Below, one piece after another: positions 24,815 through 31,543 of a stretch of 31,543 nucleotides of DNA (positions within the stretch are counted from its first letter, which is position 1; every line of letters begins with the position of its first letter). Source of the DNA: Spirochaetota bacterium (GTDB lineage: Bacteria > Spirochaetota > UBA4802 > UB4802); NCBI GenBank assembly GCA_029548025.1, contig JAKPOE010000031.1, positions 1-31,543 on the forward strand, read 5' to 3'. The position numbers were made by a program, and so were the translations under genes. The notes under the pieces are model-generated. The model was not told the origin of the DNA. It was given only the letters and a program-made list of their open reading frames with translations, and did no database searches.

Positions 24815-26071
24815 TTATAACAGGTATCTGAAACGGTAACAAAACCATTCTTTTATAAGTTGTGTAGACGATCTTCGCTGGTATTGCTCAAATACTATCT
24901 CTTTACTTTGTTTAATATCTTTTAAAAACTGTTTCTTCATCTTATTCCCAAAATTCTGATCAAGAACAATAGCATTAACCTCAAGATTAGCATTAAAACT
25001 GCGTCTATCTAAATTTGTTGAACCTACTGTTGACCATATATCATCTATAACAGCGGTTTTTGCATGTAATACCGTTGGGATATATTCATAAATACGGATA
25101 TGATTTTTAAGAAAACGTTTATAAAGGTATCTGCTTGCATATTGAACAAATGGGATATCACTAACCGAGGGTAATAGTATCCTGACATCTACACCTCTCT
25201 TTGCTGCATGGATCAATGCCCTGCTAATTTTACTATCAGGGACAAAATACGCATTTGCTATATAGATATATTTTTGTGCATTGGCAATTGCTGCTAAATA
25301 TGTCTGGTAAATCGGCTTTACATTTTTACGAGAATAACTGCTTAAAACCAATACAATAGTATCACCTTTATGATTAATAACAGGAAAATACCTGGCTATA
25401 TCAACAAGAGCGCCGCCCTGTCTATGCCAGTTTTCCAGAAAAAAATACTCTAAATCACGTACTGCTGGCCCTTCAATTTTCAGGTGAGTATCCCGCCAAT
25501 TTTCACCTCCATATTTTTCTCCGGCATATTCATTCCCTATATTCATCCCACCTACAAATGCTGTGCTGCCATCTACAACCATGAGTTTACGGTGATCTCG
25601 TAGATATAAATTGAAATATTTACGCCAGGGTATAATGGGATGGAACTCAATTAATTCAACTTTGTTTTTTCTCAAATATTCAAAAAGCTCGCCAGAAGTA
25701 TTAATGCACCCCACAGCATCATAGATGATATTAACATCTACACCTTTCTTTGCCTTTGCTGCTAACTTACGTGCAACTTTCCAGCCAATATCATCACTAT
25801 TAAAAATATATGTTTCAAGATTAATACTTAATGTTGCACTATCAATAGCAGCAAATAATTCATCAAAAAATAAATCGCCATTGTTGATAAGGGTAACCTT
25901 ATTGCCGCCTGAAAATCCGGATATACCATACTTTTTTATTGACTTTAAAAATTTAGGTAAAAAAAATCTATTTTTGATTTTATGTATAACATCACTATAA
26001 CTGATTCTATGTCCTGAACCTTTGAATCTATGGTTTAAACGTCCATGGGTTTTCTTTTGTGATTTTTTCAT
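24815..26071 (-). CDS. Cardiolipin synthase-type phospholipase D family protein
   Basis: The 418-residue protein has two HKD motifs: LRDHRKLMVVDG (H160, K162, D167) followed by GGMNIGNEY, and VLHAKTAVIDD (H336, K338, D343) followed by GSTNLDRRSFNANLEVN. This pattern is typical of bacterial cardiolipin synthases that condense phospholipids at the inner membrane. The N-terminus is basic (MKKSQKKTHGRLNHRFK) and lacks the two transmembrane helices of ClsA, so the protein resembles the shorter ClsB type and is probably peripheral. It starts 17 bases after clpC on the same strand without a clear ribosome-binding site, making it the last gene of the mcsA-mcsB-clpC run. Substrate specificity (two phosphatidylglycerols or PG plus PE) cannot be read from sequence. 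Confidence 0.88.
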   Translation of the reverse strand: MKKSQKKTHGRLNHRFKGSGHRISYSDVIHKIKNRFFLPKFLKSIKKYGISGFSGGNKVTLINNGDLFFDELFAAIDSATLSINLETYIFNSDDIGWKVARKLAAKAKKGVDVNIIYDAVGCINTSGELFEYLRKNKVELIEFHPIIPWRKYFNLYLRDHRKLMVVDGSTAFVGGMNIGNEYAGEKYGGENWRDTHLKIEGPAVRDLEYFFLENWHRQGGALVDIARYFPVINHKGDTIVLVLSSYSRKNVKPIYQTYLAAIANAQKYIYIANAYFVPDSKISRALIHAAKRGVDVRILLPSVSDIPFVQYASRYLYKRFLKNHIRIYEYIPTVLHAKTAVIDDIWSTVGSTNLDRRSFNANLEVNAIVLDQNFGNKMKKQFLKDIKQSKEIVFEQYQRRSSTQLIKEWFCYRFRYLL

Positions 26072-26088
26072 GAAATGAGAACATATTT

Positions 26089-28554
26089 TTATTTATAATG
26101 AACAACTTCAGGAGTATTTATATCTCCAACTGTTCCATTTTTCTCAGGTTTAAAATAGATTGTTTGGTTCTTGATGCCAGCATACACCTTATGGCATCCT
26201 TTAAATTTCCCATTTAATATCTCAACCGCCAATCTGTCTTCAATCTCGTTTTGCACAGCTCTTCTAAGATATCGCGCACCATATTTGTCATTAAAACCTT
26301 TACTGACAAGATAGTTCTTTACTTTATGCGATACTAACAGTTCAATGCCCTGCTCTGTTAAATGTTCATTGACCTCCTGTAATAATAAATCAAGAATCTG
26401 CCGTATATGGTGCTCATTCAACTTATGGAAATGGACAACTGCATCAATTCTATTTAAAAATTCCGGACTGAATAATCGTTTAACTTCTTCGTCAACATTC
26501 TGGAATTGAATTTGATTGGCATTGATTTCATTAAATCCCATCTTACCTATCTTTTGGAATTCACGATTACCAGCATTAGAGGTCATAATAATAACAGTAT
26601 CCACAAAGCTTGTTACAGAACCAAAATTATCGGTAAGTTCGCCTTCTTCAAGTACCTGTAATAATATATTGAATACATCAGGATGGGCTTTTTCAATTTC
26701 ATCAAATAGTATCACGGAATATGGCCTGCGTTTTACCTTTTCAGTTAATTGTCCTCCTTCTTCGTACCCAACATATCCGGGAGGAGCGCCAATTAAACGC
26801 GATACAGAATGTTTTTCCATAAATTCGGACATATCAAACCTGATAAGGGCATCGTCATCATCAAATAAAAACTCGGCTAATGCTTTAGCCAATTCAGTTT
26901 TCCCAACACCAGTAGGGCCAAGAAAAATAAATGAACCAATAGGCCTTTGAGCACTTCGCAGCCCCGTGCGAGAGCGTCGTATTGCCCTGCTGATGACATT
27001 GATTGCATTATCCTGTCCAATAATTCGCTTATGGAGCTCCTGCTCCATCTGTAATAATTTCTGGGATTCGGACTCCTCAAGCTTTTCTACAGGTATTTTT
27101 GTCCATTGTGCAACAACGGTAGCTATCTGTTTTTCATCAACTACCACTGCATAGTCATTGATGCGCTGCTGCCAATCGCTTATCTTCTGTGAAAGAAGAG
27201 CTTTTCTTTCAATGATTGTGTCACGGATTGATGCTGCCTGTTCATATTCCTGAGCCTTAACAAGATTATTTTTACGATCATTAAGCTCTTCAATCTCCTG
27301 TTCTAATAATTCAATATCAACAGGCCTTTCACAGTTTTCCAATCTTGCCTTTGAACCTGCTTCATCAATAACATCTATTGCCTTATCCGGTAAATATCTA
27401 TCATGTATATATCTGTTTGCATACAGAACAGCTTTCCTGATAGCTTCATCGGTATAGCGCACCTTATGGTGAATTTCATAGCGCTCTTTTAATCCAAATA
27501 AAATTTCAACAGCTTCATCAGCCGTTGGTTCATCTACCATAACTGTTTGAAAACGCCGTTCAAGTGCAGCATCTTTTTCAATGTATATACGATATTCATT
27601 GAGTGTTGTTGCTCCAATACACTGGAGCTCACCACGTGCCAGCGCTGGTTTTAAAATATTAGCAGCATCGATAGCTCCTTCAGCAGCTCCCGCACCTATA
27701 ATGGTATGAAGCTCGTCAATAAAAAGGATAACATTGTCCGAGCCTTTTATCTCTTTCATGATGCGTTTTAAACGTTCTTCAAATTCGCCACGATATTTAG
27801 TACCAGCTACAACAGAAGCTAAATCCAATGATAATACTCTCTTGTTAAAAAGAGGTTCAGGCACATCATGATGAATAATACGCTGTGATAATCCTTCCAC
27901 AATTGCAGTTTTACCTACACCAGCTTCACCAATCAGTACAGGATTATTTTTTGTTTTACGGGATAAGATGCGGATTACTCGTTCTATTTCAGTATCACGC
28001 CCTATTACAGGGTCCAATTTATCTTCAGCAGCCAATCGTGTTAATTCAATGGCAAACTCATCCAGGGTAGGTGTTTTTGTTTTATCATTACCTTTTTGCT
28101 GTGTGCTCCCATCAGGAGTAACACCCAATATCTTCTGTACTTCACTTTTCAAAACATTATAATCTATACCTGCACGGATAAGCGTATCAATGCCAGAGCA
28201 TGTTCCATCCCTGAAAATAGAAAGCAAAAGATGTTCTGTACCAACATAGTTGTTTTTCAATTTACGAGCTTCATCTTTTGCTATTTCAATAATCCGGGTA
28301 AAACGAGCACTCAGCGGAAGATTGCCCAGTATTATTGTAGAACCTGACCTCCGAATTGACTGCTCTATATTTCTGCGTAGTATTTCAAAATTTACTCCCA
28401 TATTTTTCAATATGCGTGCAGCGACGGAGTCATCATCCTTTAACAGGGCAAGCATAATATGTTCCGGCCCTAAAGCATCAGAATTTAACCGCCGCCCTTC
28501 TGCCTGTGCCAGAACTTCTAATACTTTTCGTGACCTCTTGGTATAGTCAAACAT
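26089..28554 (-). CDS. clpC: ATP-dependent Clp protease ATPase subunit ClpC
   Basis: This 821-residue Hsp100 unfoldase feeds substrates, including arginine-phosphorylated proteins, to ClpP. Residues 1-145 hold the two Clp N repeats ([17 protein letters not shown] and [17 protein letters not shown]). The first ATPase domain has GEAGVGKT at 209-216 and [11 protein letters not shown]. The middle region contains a UVR-type coiled segment ([16 protein letters not shown]) typical of ClpC rather than ClpA or ClpB. The second ATPase domain has GPTGVGKT at 546-553. No ClpP is in the window. AAGGAG lies 9 bases before the ATG and uses the last bases of mcsB, which ends 6 bases upstream, so translation is tightly linked to mcsB. 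Confidence 0.96.
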   Translation of the reverse strand: MFDYTKRSRKVLEVLAQAEGRRLNSDALGPEHIMLALLKDDDSVAARILKNMGVNFEILRRNIEQSIRRSGSTIILGNLPLSARFTRIIEIAKDEARKLKNNYVGTEHLLLSIFRDGTCSGIDTLIRAGIDYNVLKSEVQKILGVTPDGSTQQKGNDKTKTPTLDEFAIELTRLAAEDKLDPVIGRDTEIERVIRILSRKTKNNPVLIGEAGVGKTAIVEGLSQRIIHHDVPEPLFNKRVLSLDLASVVAGTKYRGEFEERLKRIMKEIKGSDNVILFIDELHTIIGAGAAEGAIDAANILKPALARGELQCIGATTLNEYRIYIEKDAALERRFQTVMVDEPTADEAVEILFGLKERYEIHHKVRYTDEAIRKAVLYANRYIHDRYLPDKAIDVIDEAGSKARLENCERPVDIELLEQEIEELNDRKNNLVKAQEYEQAASIRDTIIERKALLSQKISDWQQRINDYAVVVDEKQIATVVAQWTKIPVEKLEESESQKLLQMEQELHKRIIGQDNAINVISRAIRRSRTGLRSAQRPIGSFIFLGPTGVGKTELAKALAEFLFDDDDALIRFDMSEFMEKHSVSRLIGAPPGYVGYEEGGQLTEKVKRRPYSVILFDEIEKAHPDVFNILLQVLEEGELTDNFGSVTSFVDTVIIMTSNAGNREFQKIGKMGFNEINANQIQFQNVDEEVKRLFSPEFLNRIDAVVHFHKLNEHHIRQILDLLLQEVNEHLTEQGIELLVSHKVKNYLVSKGFNDKYGARYLRRAVQNEIEDRLAVEILNGKFKGCHKVYAGIKNQTIYFKPEKNGTVGDINTPEVVHYK

Positions 28555-28560
28555 CTTTTT

Positions 28561-29610
28561 TTACTCCTTATCTCCGAATCTCTTTCGAAGATATGCTGCT
28601 CTGAAGGAATCACCTTCTTCAGATGTGGCAAAAATTTTTCCTGCTATTTTCTGAAGATGTGATACCTGTATATGTATCATTAAATCATTAATTGCAGAAA
28701 GTTCAATATTTTTTAATACGGATAATACAACACCCAGCCGAATAAGCGATAAATGCTCAATAGCTTCCGCATAATTCATTGTCCTTGAAAATGCAACAAT
28801 TGCATATGATCTCCAGATCATATCTTCCAGCATATCTTTATGATGCTGATAATATTCTTCACGGGCATTATTTTCAAGATCAATAATAATACTGATAACC
28901 TTATCAACTTCTTCTATAATATCTATCTCAGATTTTCCTAATGTTGCTTTATTGCTGACGATATATATGCTACCTACTGTTTTTGTTGCATCATGGACAA
29001 TTCCTTTTATCTGAGCCTGATATTCACGTACAATCTTAATAACCTCACCCATATTTTTTGTTGCTGTCAACATGGGCAAATGCAACATTGCTGAAACACG
29101 CAATCCTGTCCCCACATTTGAAGGACAGGTGGTTAAAAATCCAATATCATCATTGAAAGCATATGAAATGTACTTGTTTAATTCATCATCAATTTCATCG
29201 GCTAATTTGAAAGCTTCCAGCATCTGTAATCCAGGTTTTATAACCTGTATACGTATGTGGTCCTCTTCATTTATAAGAATGGAAAAATTTTGCTGATGAT
29301 CAAAAACAACAGAGCTGTAATCACTTAATTCCATCTCATGAGTGATGATATCACGTTCACATAAAAAACGTCGGTCATCAGAACTGCAATCACGCAGATT
29401 AACAAATTGAGTATTTTGAAATAACGTTGAAGCAATAACAGCCTGTCGCACTATGGTTTCCAGTATGGTTATATCAGATTCCCGCATTTTAGTGGCAAAA
29501 GGTAACGATGGCAAATTTCTTGCAAACCTTACACGGGTTGTCATAGCAACATCTGCCAGAGGACCTATTCTTGCCCAGAAGGGTGATTGTTCCAACAACT
29601 GTTCAAACAT
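28561..29610 (-). CDS. mcsB: Protein-arginine kinase McsB
   Basis: The 349-residue phosphagen-kinase-fold enzyme phosphorylates arginines on proteins, marking them for ClpC-ClpP. Family motifs are TTRVRFARNLPSLPF (residues 24-38), NEEDHIRIQVI (114-124) and the catalytic TTCPSNVGTGLRVSAMLHLP with Cys162. The C-terminal DSFRAAYLR segment (D334-R337-A338) fits the phosphoarginine-binding DxxRA motif seen in McsB, which would allow allosteric self-activation. The McsB length and this tail separate it from creatine or arginine kinases. Its ATG shares one base with the mcsA stop (TAATG), and clpC follows 6 bases after, the same order as in Firmicutes. Confidence 0.95.
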   Translation of the reverse strand: MFEQLLEQSPFWARIGPLADVAMTTRVRFARNLPSLPFATKMRESDITILETIVRQAVIASTLFQNTQFVNLRDCSSDDRRFLCERDIITHEMELSDYSSVVFDHQQNFSILINEEDHIRIQVIKPGLQMLEAFKLADEIDDELNKYISYAFNDDIGFLTTCPSNVGTGLRVSAMLHLPMLTATKNMGEVIKIVREYQAQIKGIVHDATKTVGSIYIVSNKATLGKSEIDIIEEVDKVISIIIDLENNAREEYYQHHKDMLEDMIWRSYAIVAFSRTMNYAEAIEHLSLIRLGVVLSVLKNIELSAINDLMIHIQVSHLQKIAGKIFATSEEGDSFRAAYLRKRFGDKE

Positions 29611-30155
29611 TATGCCCCCTGTTGATTTTTCAGTTTTATTATCTCATCTCGTAATTTTGCTGCTTCTTCATAATTTTCATTTTCTACTGCAACTTCAAGC
29701 ATATTTTCAAGGTCATGAAGCGATAACGTTGCAACATTTTTCAAACGCATTGAATCAAGCATTACCTTTGATTTTCTATGCTCTATATATTTCAGTGGCA
29801 TTTTCCCAATATGAAATGTTGAACCATGATATCCTGATAAGATTGGTGTTAAAGCTTCCTTAAATGAGCTATAGCAATCTGCACAACCCAGCTTCCCTGT
29901 TCGTTTATAATCTATGAGTGTCCATCCACAGGTGGCACAGGTGTTACTATCAACCATATCATTCATATCATTCATATCCTTTACATCCAGAAAGGACATC
30001 ATATCAGAAACCGTAAGAGAAAAACCACCGCCGTGTGAGCTTAGACCCATATCGCGGGCACAGTTATCACACAAATGAACTTCAGTTTTTTCATTCCTGA
30101 TAATCTCAGTCAAATGGACTGTTGCTTCTCTTAGTTTACACCGTTCACATATCAT
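29610..30155 (-). CDS. mcsA: McsA, activator of the McsB arginine kinase
   Basis: The 181-residue protein has two N-terminal zinc-binding units: CERC at 3-6 with CDNC at 29-32, and CATC at 73-76 with CADC at 91-94. A C-terminal UVR helix pair covers about 141-176 (LENMLEVAVENENYEEAAKLRDEI). This is the McsA architecture. The protein activates McsB and in Firmicutes also CtsR control. It is the first gene of the mcsA-mcsB-clpC-cls run, and no ctsR precedes it. GGA lies about 10 bases before the ATG. Residues 59-68 (KDMNDMNDMV) come from a 9-bp tandem repeat in the linker between the zinc units. A strong promoter candidate lies about 50 bases upstream. Confidence 0.93.
   Translation of the reverse strand: MICERCKLREATVHLTEIIRNEKTEVHLCDNCARDMGLSSHGGGFSLTVSDMMSFLDVKDMNDMNDMVDSNTCATCGWTLIDYKRTGKLGCADCYSSFKEALTPILSGYHGSTFHIGKMPLKYIEHRKSKVMLDSMRLKNVATLSLHDLENMLEVAVENENYEEAAKLRDEIIKLKNQQGA
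29955..29978. repeat. 9-bp tandem repeat in the mcsA linker
   Basis: The unit CATATCATT is present twice in full plus 6 bases of a third copy. It encodes the repeated Asp-Met-Asn in the linker between the two zinc-binding units. Being a multiple of three, slippage would change linker length without breaking the frame. Confidence 0.7.
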
Positions 30156-30206
30156 AGTTCATCTTCCATAGTAACTATCAAACACTTACACATCCTTTCA
30201 TCATAT

Positions 30207-30235
30207 AGTATACTATAAAATAAGTTTATATGCAA
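30207..30235 (-). promoter_or_regulatory. Sigma-70 type promoter of mcsA-mcsB-clpC-cls
   Basis: On the minus strand TTGCAT (30230-30235) and TATACT (30207-30212) are exactly 17 bases apart and end about 52 bases before the mcsA ATG. I see no CtsR tandem heptad and no CIRCE inverted repeat overlapping it, so the heat-shock-type control seen in Firmicutes is not supported by sequence. Confidence 0.6.
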
Positions 30236-30295
30236 GCCCATTTTTAAATCATTTTAATAAAATTTTATCTTTTTACTAAAAATTACCAAAATATA

Positions 30296-30321
30296 TTGAC
30301 ATTATAGAATGATAGTATATT
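30296..30321 (+). promoter_or_regulatory. Weak promoter candidate for argD
   Basis: A perfect TTGACA (30296-30301) is followed by TATATT (30316-30321), but the spacing of 14 is short for sigma-70. If used, transcription would begin near 30328, just at the hairpin at 30330. Confidence 0.3.
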
Positions 30322-30329
30322 GAGTGAGC

Positions 30330-30358
30330 AATCGGGTCAAACCGATTTATTTTTTTTT
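30330..30358 (+). terminator. Intrinsic-terminator-like hairpin in the argD leader
   Basis: AATCGG (30330-30335), loop GTCAAA, CCGATT (30342-30347), then a run of T broken by a single A up to 30358. No plus-strand gene lies upstream, because mcsA is divergent. The structure therefore sits between the argD promoter region and its ATG at 30373, as an attenuator or leader terminator would. The stem is short, so a 5' stabilising hairpin or an operator are alternatives. Confidence 0.6.
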
Positions 30359-30372
30359 ATGGGATATACTTT

Positions 30373-31543
30373 ATGGCAGTATCAAAAAAATTACAAACAT
30401 TGATAGAACAGGATAATCAATATCTTTTTCAAAATTATGGCACCCGGTTACCGGCTTGTTTTATAAAAGGGAAAGGGAGCGAACTCTTTGACCAGGATGG
30501 CAAACGGTATATTGACTTTTTTGCCGGGATTGCAGTCAATTCGTTGGGATATAATCACCCGGCATTGAATAGCGCTCTACATAAACAGATTGATGCTATT
30601 ATGCATTCATCAAATTGGTTCTTCAACAAACAGCAGATAGAAGCCGCTCAATTGCTTTCGGAAACATCATTCCCGGGCAAAACCCTTTTTACAAACAGCG
30701 GCACCGAAGCTAATGAAGCTGCAATAAAATTAGCACGAAAATATGGAATATCCCAATCCAATGATAAGTATCATATCATATCGTTCACAAACTCATTCCA
30801 CGGCAGAACGTTTGGTGCCATGTCGGCAACTGCTCAGGAAAAGATTCGTTCAGGGTTTGGCCCGATAGTTCCTGGTTTTATCTATGTGCCGTTTAATGAT
30901 GTCACACAATTTAAAAAGACACTGGAAGCCAATAAAGGAAAAATCTGCGCAGTGATAACCGAGCTTGTTCAGGGCGAAGGTGGCATAACAGTTGCCGATA
31001 GTTACTTTATAAAAGAAATCAGCTCATTATGTAAAGAGAACAATATTTTATTAATAATTGATGAGGTACAGACGGGTATTGCCCGTACTGGCAAGATGTT
31101 TGCCTATCAGCATTATGACATACAGCCTGATATCATATCGCTTGCTAAAGGTCTTGGAGGTGGTGTCCCTATCGGTGCCATTCACGCTCAAAATATTTTG
31201 GTGGAATTTTTTCCAAAGGGAACACACGGGACAACCTTTGGCGGCAATCACCTGGCTGCTGCAGCAGCAAAAACTGTTCTGGAACATTGCAAAAAAGAAT
31301 CCTTGCTCAACAATGTCAATACCATGGGCAAACTTATTGTAGAGAAACTATCGCTTATGAAAAAAAAATATCCTACCCTTATTATTGATGTGCGGGGTAT
31401 TGGTTTGCATATTGGAATTGAGCTTTCAATGGCAGGGCAACCCATTGTTGTTGAAGCATTAAAAAAAGGTTTAATTATCAACTGTACTGCCGAAAAGGTA
31501 ATTAGAATAATGCCGCCTTTGACCATTAACAAAAAACTTGTTA
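30373..31543 (+). CDS. argD: Acetylornithine aminotransferase, 3' end outside the window
   Basis: The frame is open from ATG 30373 to the window edge (390 codons, nearly the full length of about 400). It is a class III PLP aminotransferase: FFAGIAVNSLGYNHP, FTNSGTEANEAAIKLARK, SFHGRTFGAMSATAQEK, VITELVQGEGG, IIDEVQTGIARTGKMFAYQ, SLAKGLGGGVPIGA with the PLP lysine, and GTHGTTFGGNHLAAAAA. The GT(H)G...TTFGGN and QTG(I)ARTG wording fits ArgD of arginine synthesis. Ornithine or succinylornithine aminotransferase are close relatives and cannot be excluded. GGGA lies 8 bases before the ATG. The leader contains a terminator-like hairpin, so attenuation is possible. It is divergent from mcsA. Confidence 0.9.
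   Translation, partial: MAVSKKLQTLIEQDNQYLFQNYGTRLPACFIKGKGSELFDQDGKRYIDFFAGIAVNSLGYNHPALNSALHKQIDAIMHSSNWFFNKQQIEAAQLLSETSFPGKTLFTNSGTEANEAAIKLARKYGISQSNDKYHIISFTNSFHGRTFGAMSATAQEKIRSGFGPIVPGFIYVPFNDVTQFKKTLEANKGKICAVITELVQGEGGITVADSYFIKEISSLCKENNILLIIDEVQTGIARTGKMFAYQHYDIQPDIISLAKGLGGGVPIGAIHAQNILVEFFPKGTHGTTFGGNHLAAAAAKTVLEHCKKESLLNNVNTMGKLIVEKLSLMKKKYPTLIIDVRGIGLHIGIELSMAGQPIVVEALKKGLIINCTAEKVIRIMPPLTINKKLV

Larger units (their letters stand above)
423..31354. repeat. Dispersed over-represented word GCGATAGTT / AACTATCGC
   Basis: The 8-mer CGATAGTT or its complement begins at 423, 1618, 3143, 3965, 8472, 11266, 12062, 13034, 13145, 16063, 16220, 19794, 23620, 30863, 30996 and 31346. That is 16 copies, about evenly split between strands. 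Eight of them extend to GCGATAGTT. Relatives with one change lie at 3988, 6964, 9832 and 23274. From base composition I expect about 1.3 copies of the 8-mer. Copies fall in intergenic DNA (8472, 13034, and the 7-mer at 6964) and in coding DNA in different frames, so codon choice does not explain them. Confidence 0.75.

Noticed and set aside
30335..30341. CtsR-like heptad GGTCAAA
   Set aside because: It is a single heptad lying in the hairpin loop of the argD leader. CtsR needs a direct repeat, and none is present near the mcsA promoter.

Overview
The window is 31.5 kb of AT-rich, gene-dense bacterial chromosome (roughly 36-38% GC by eye). It shows no phage, plasmid, transposase, rRNA, tRNA or CRISPR signature. 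The genes point to a diderm bacterium: an OmpA-type peptidoglycan-binding protein, a SPOR-domain protein and MurJ, together with a McsA-McsB-ClpC arginine-phosphorylation protease set, a ThiD-ThiN fusion and HEAT/TPR proteins. A spirochaete-like or related deep-branching diderm lineage fits, but I cannot fix the taxon from sequence reading alone.

Layout. 1-5.3 kb (+): the end of a CoA-transferase gene, then the translationally overlapped run miaB / TPR-SPOR lipoprotein-like protein / mutS. 5.3-8.4 kb (-): nfeD and slipin (a membrane protease-stomatin pair), an imperfect inverted repeat, and a TPR-like protein. 8.6-11.2 kb (+): a secreted HEAT-repeat protein, a small membrane protein and an acetylxylan-esterase-fold hydrolase whose nucleophile serine is glycine. 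11.2-12.7 kb (-): murJ. 13.1-15.1 kb (+): a periplasmic beta-propeller fused to an OmpA domain. 15.1-20.9 kb (-): thiDN, NIF3, a coiled-coil zinc-ribbon protein, an RNase HI-like protein and recJ. 21.2-23.7 kb (+): a cupin-like protein, aroE and folC. 24.0-24.8 kb (+): a PTS EIIA domain fused to a zinc ribbon. 24.8-30.2 kb (-): mcsA-mcsB-clpC and a phospholipase-D-type cardiolipin synthase, with no ctsR in view. 30.4 kb to the end (+): argD, preceded by an intrinsic-terminator-like hairpin in its leader.

The genes combine genome maintenance (mutS, recJ, RNase HI), tRNA modification (miaB), envelope building (murJ, SPOR, OmpA, cls), proteostasis (clpC/mcsAB, nfeD/slipin) and cofactor or amino-acid synthesis (thiDN, folC, aroE, argD). 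The most unexpected signal is not a gene. The 8-mer CGATAGTT/AACTATCG occurs 16 times by my count against about 1.3 expected from base composition. It occurs on both strands, in several reading frames and in intergenic DNA. It behaves like a genome-wide DNA word of the HIP1 or uptake-sequence type.
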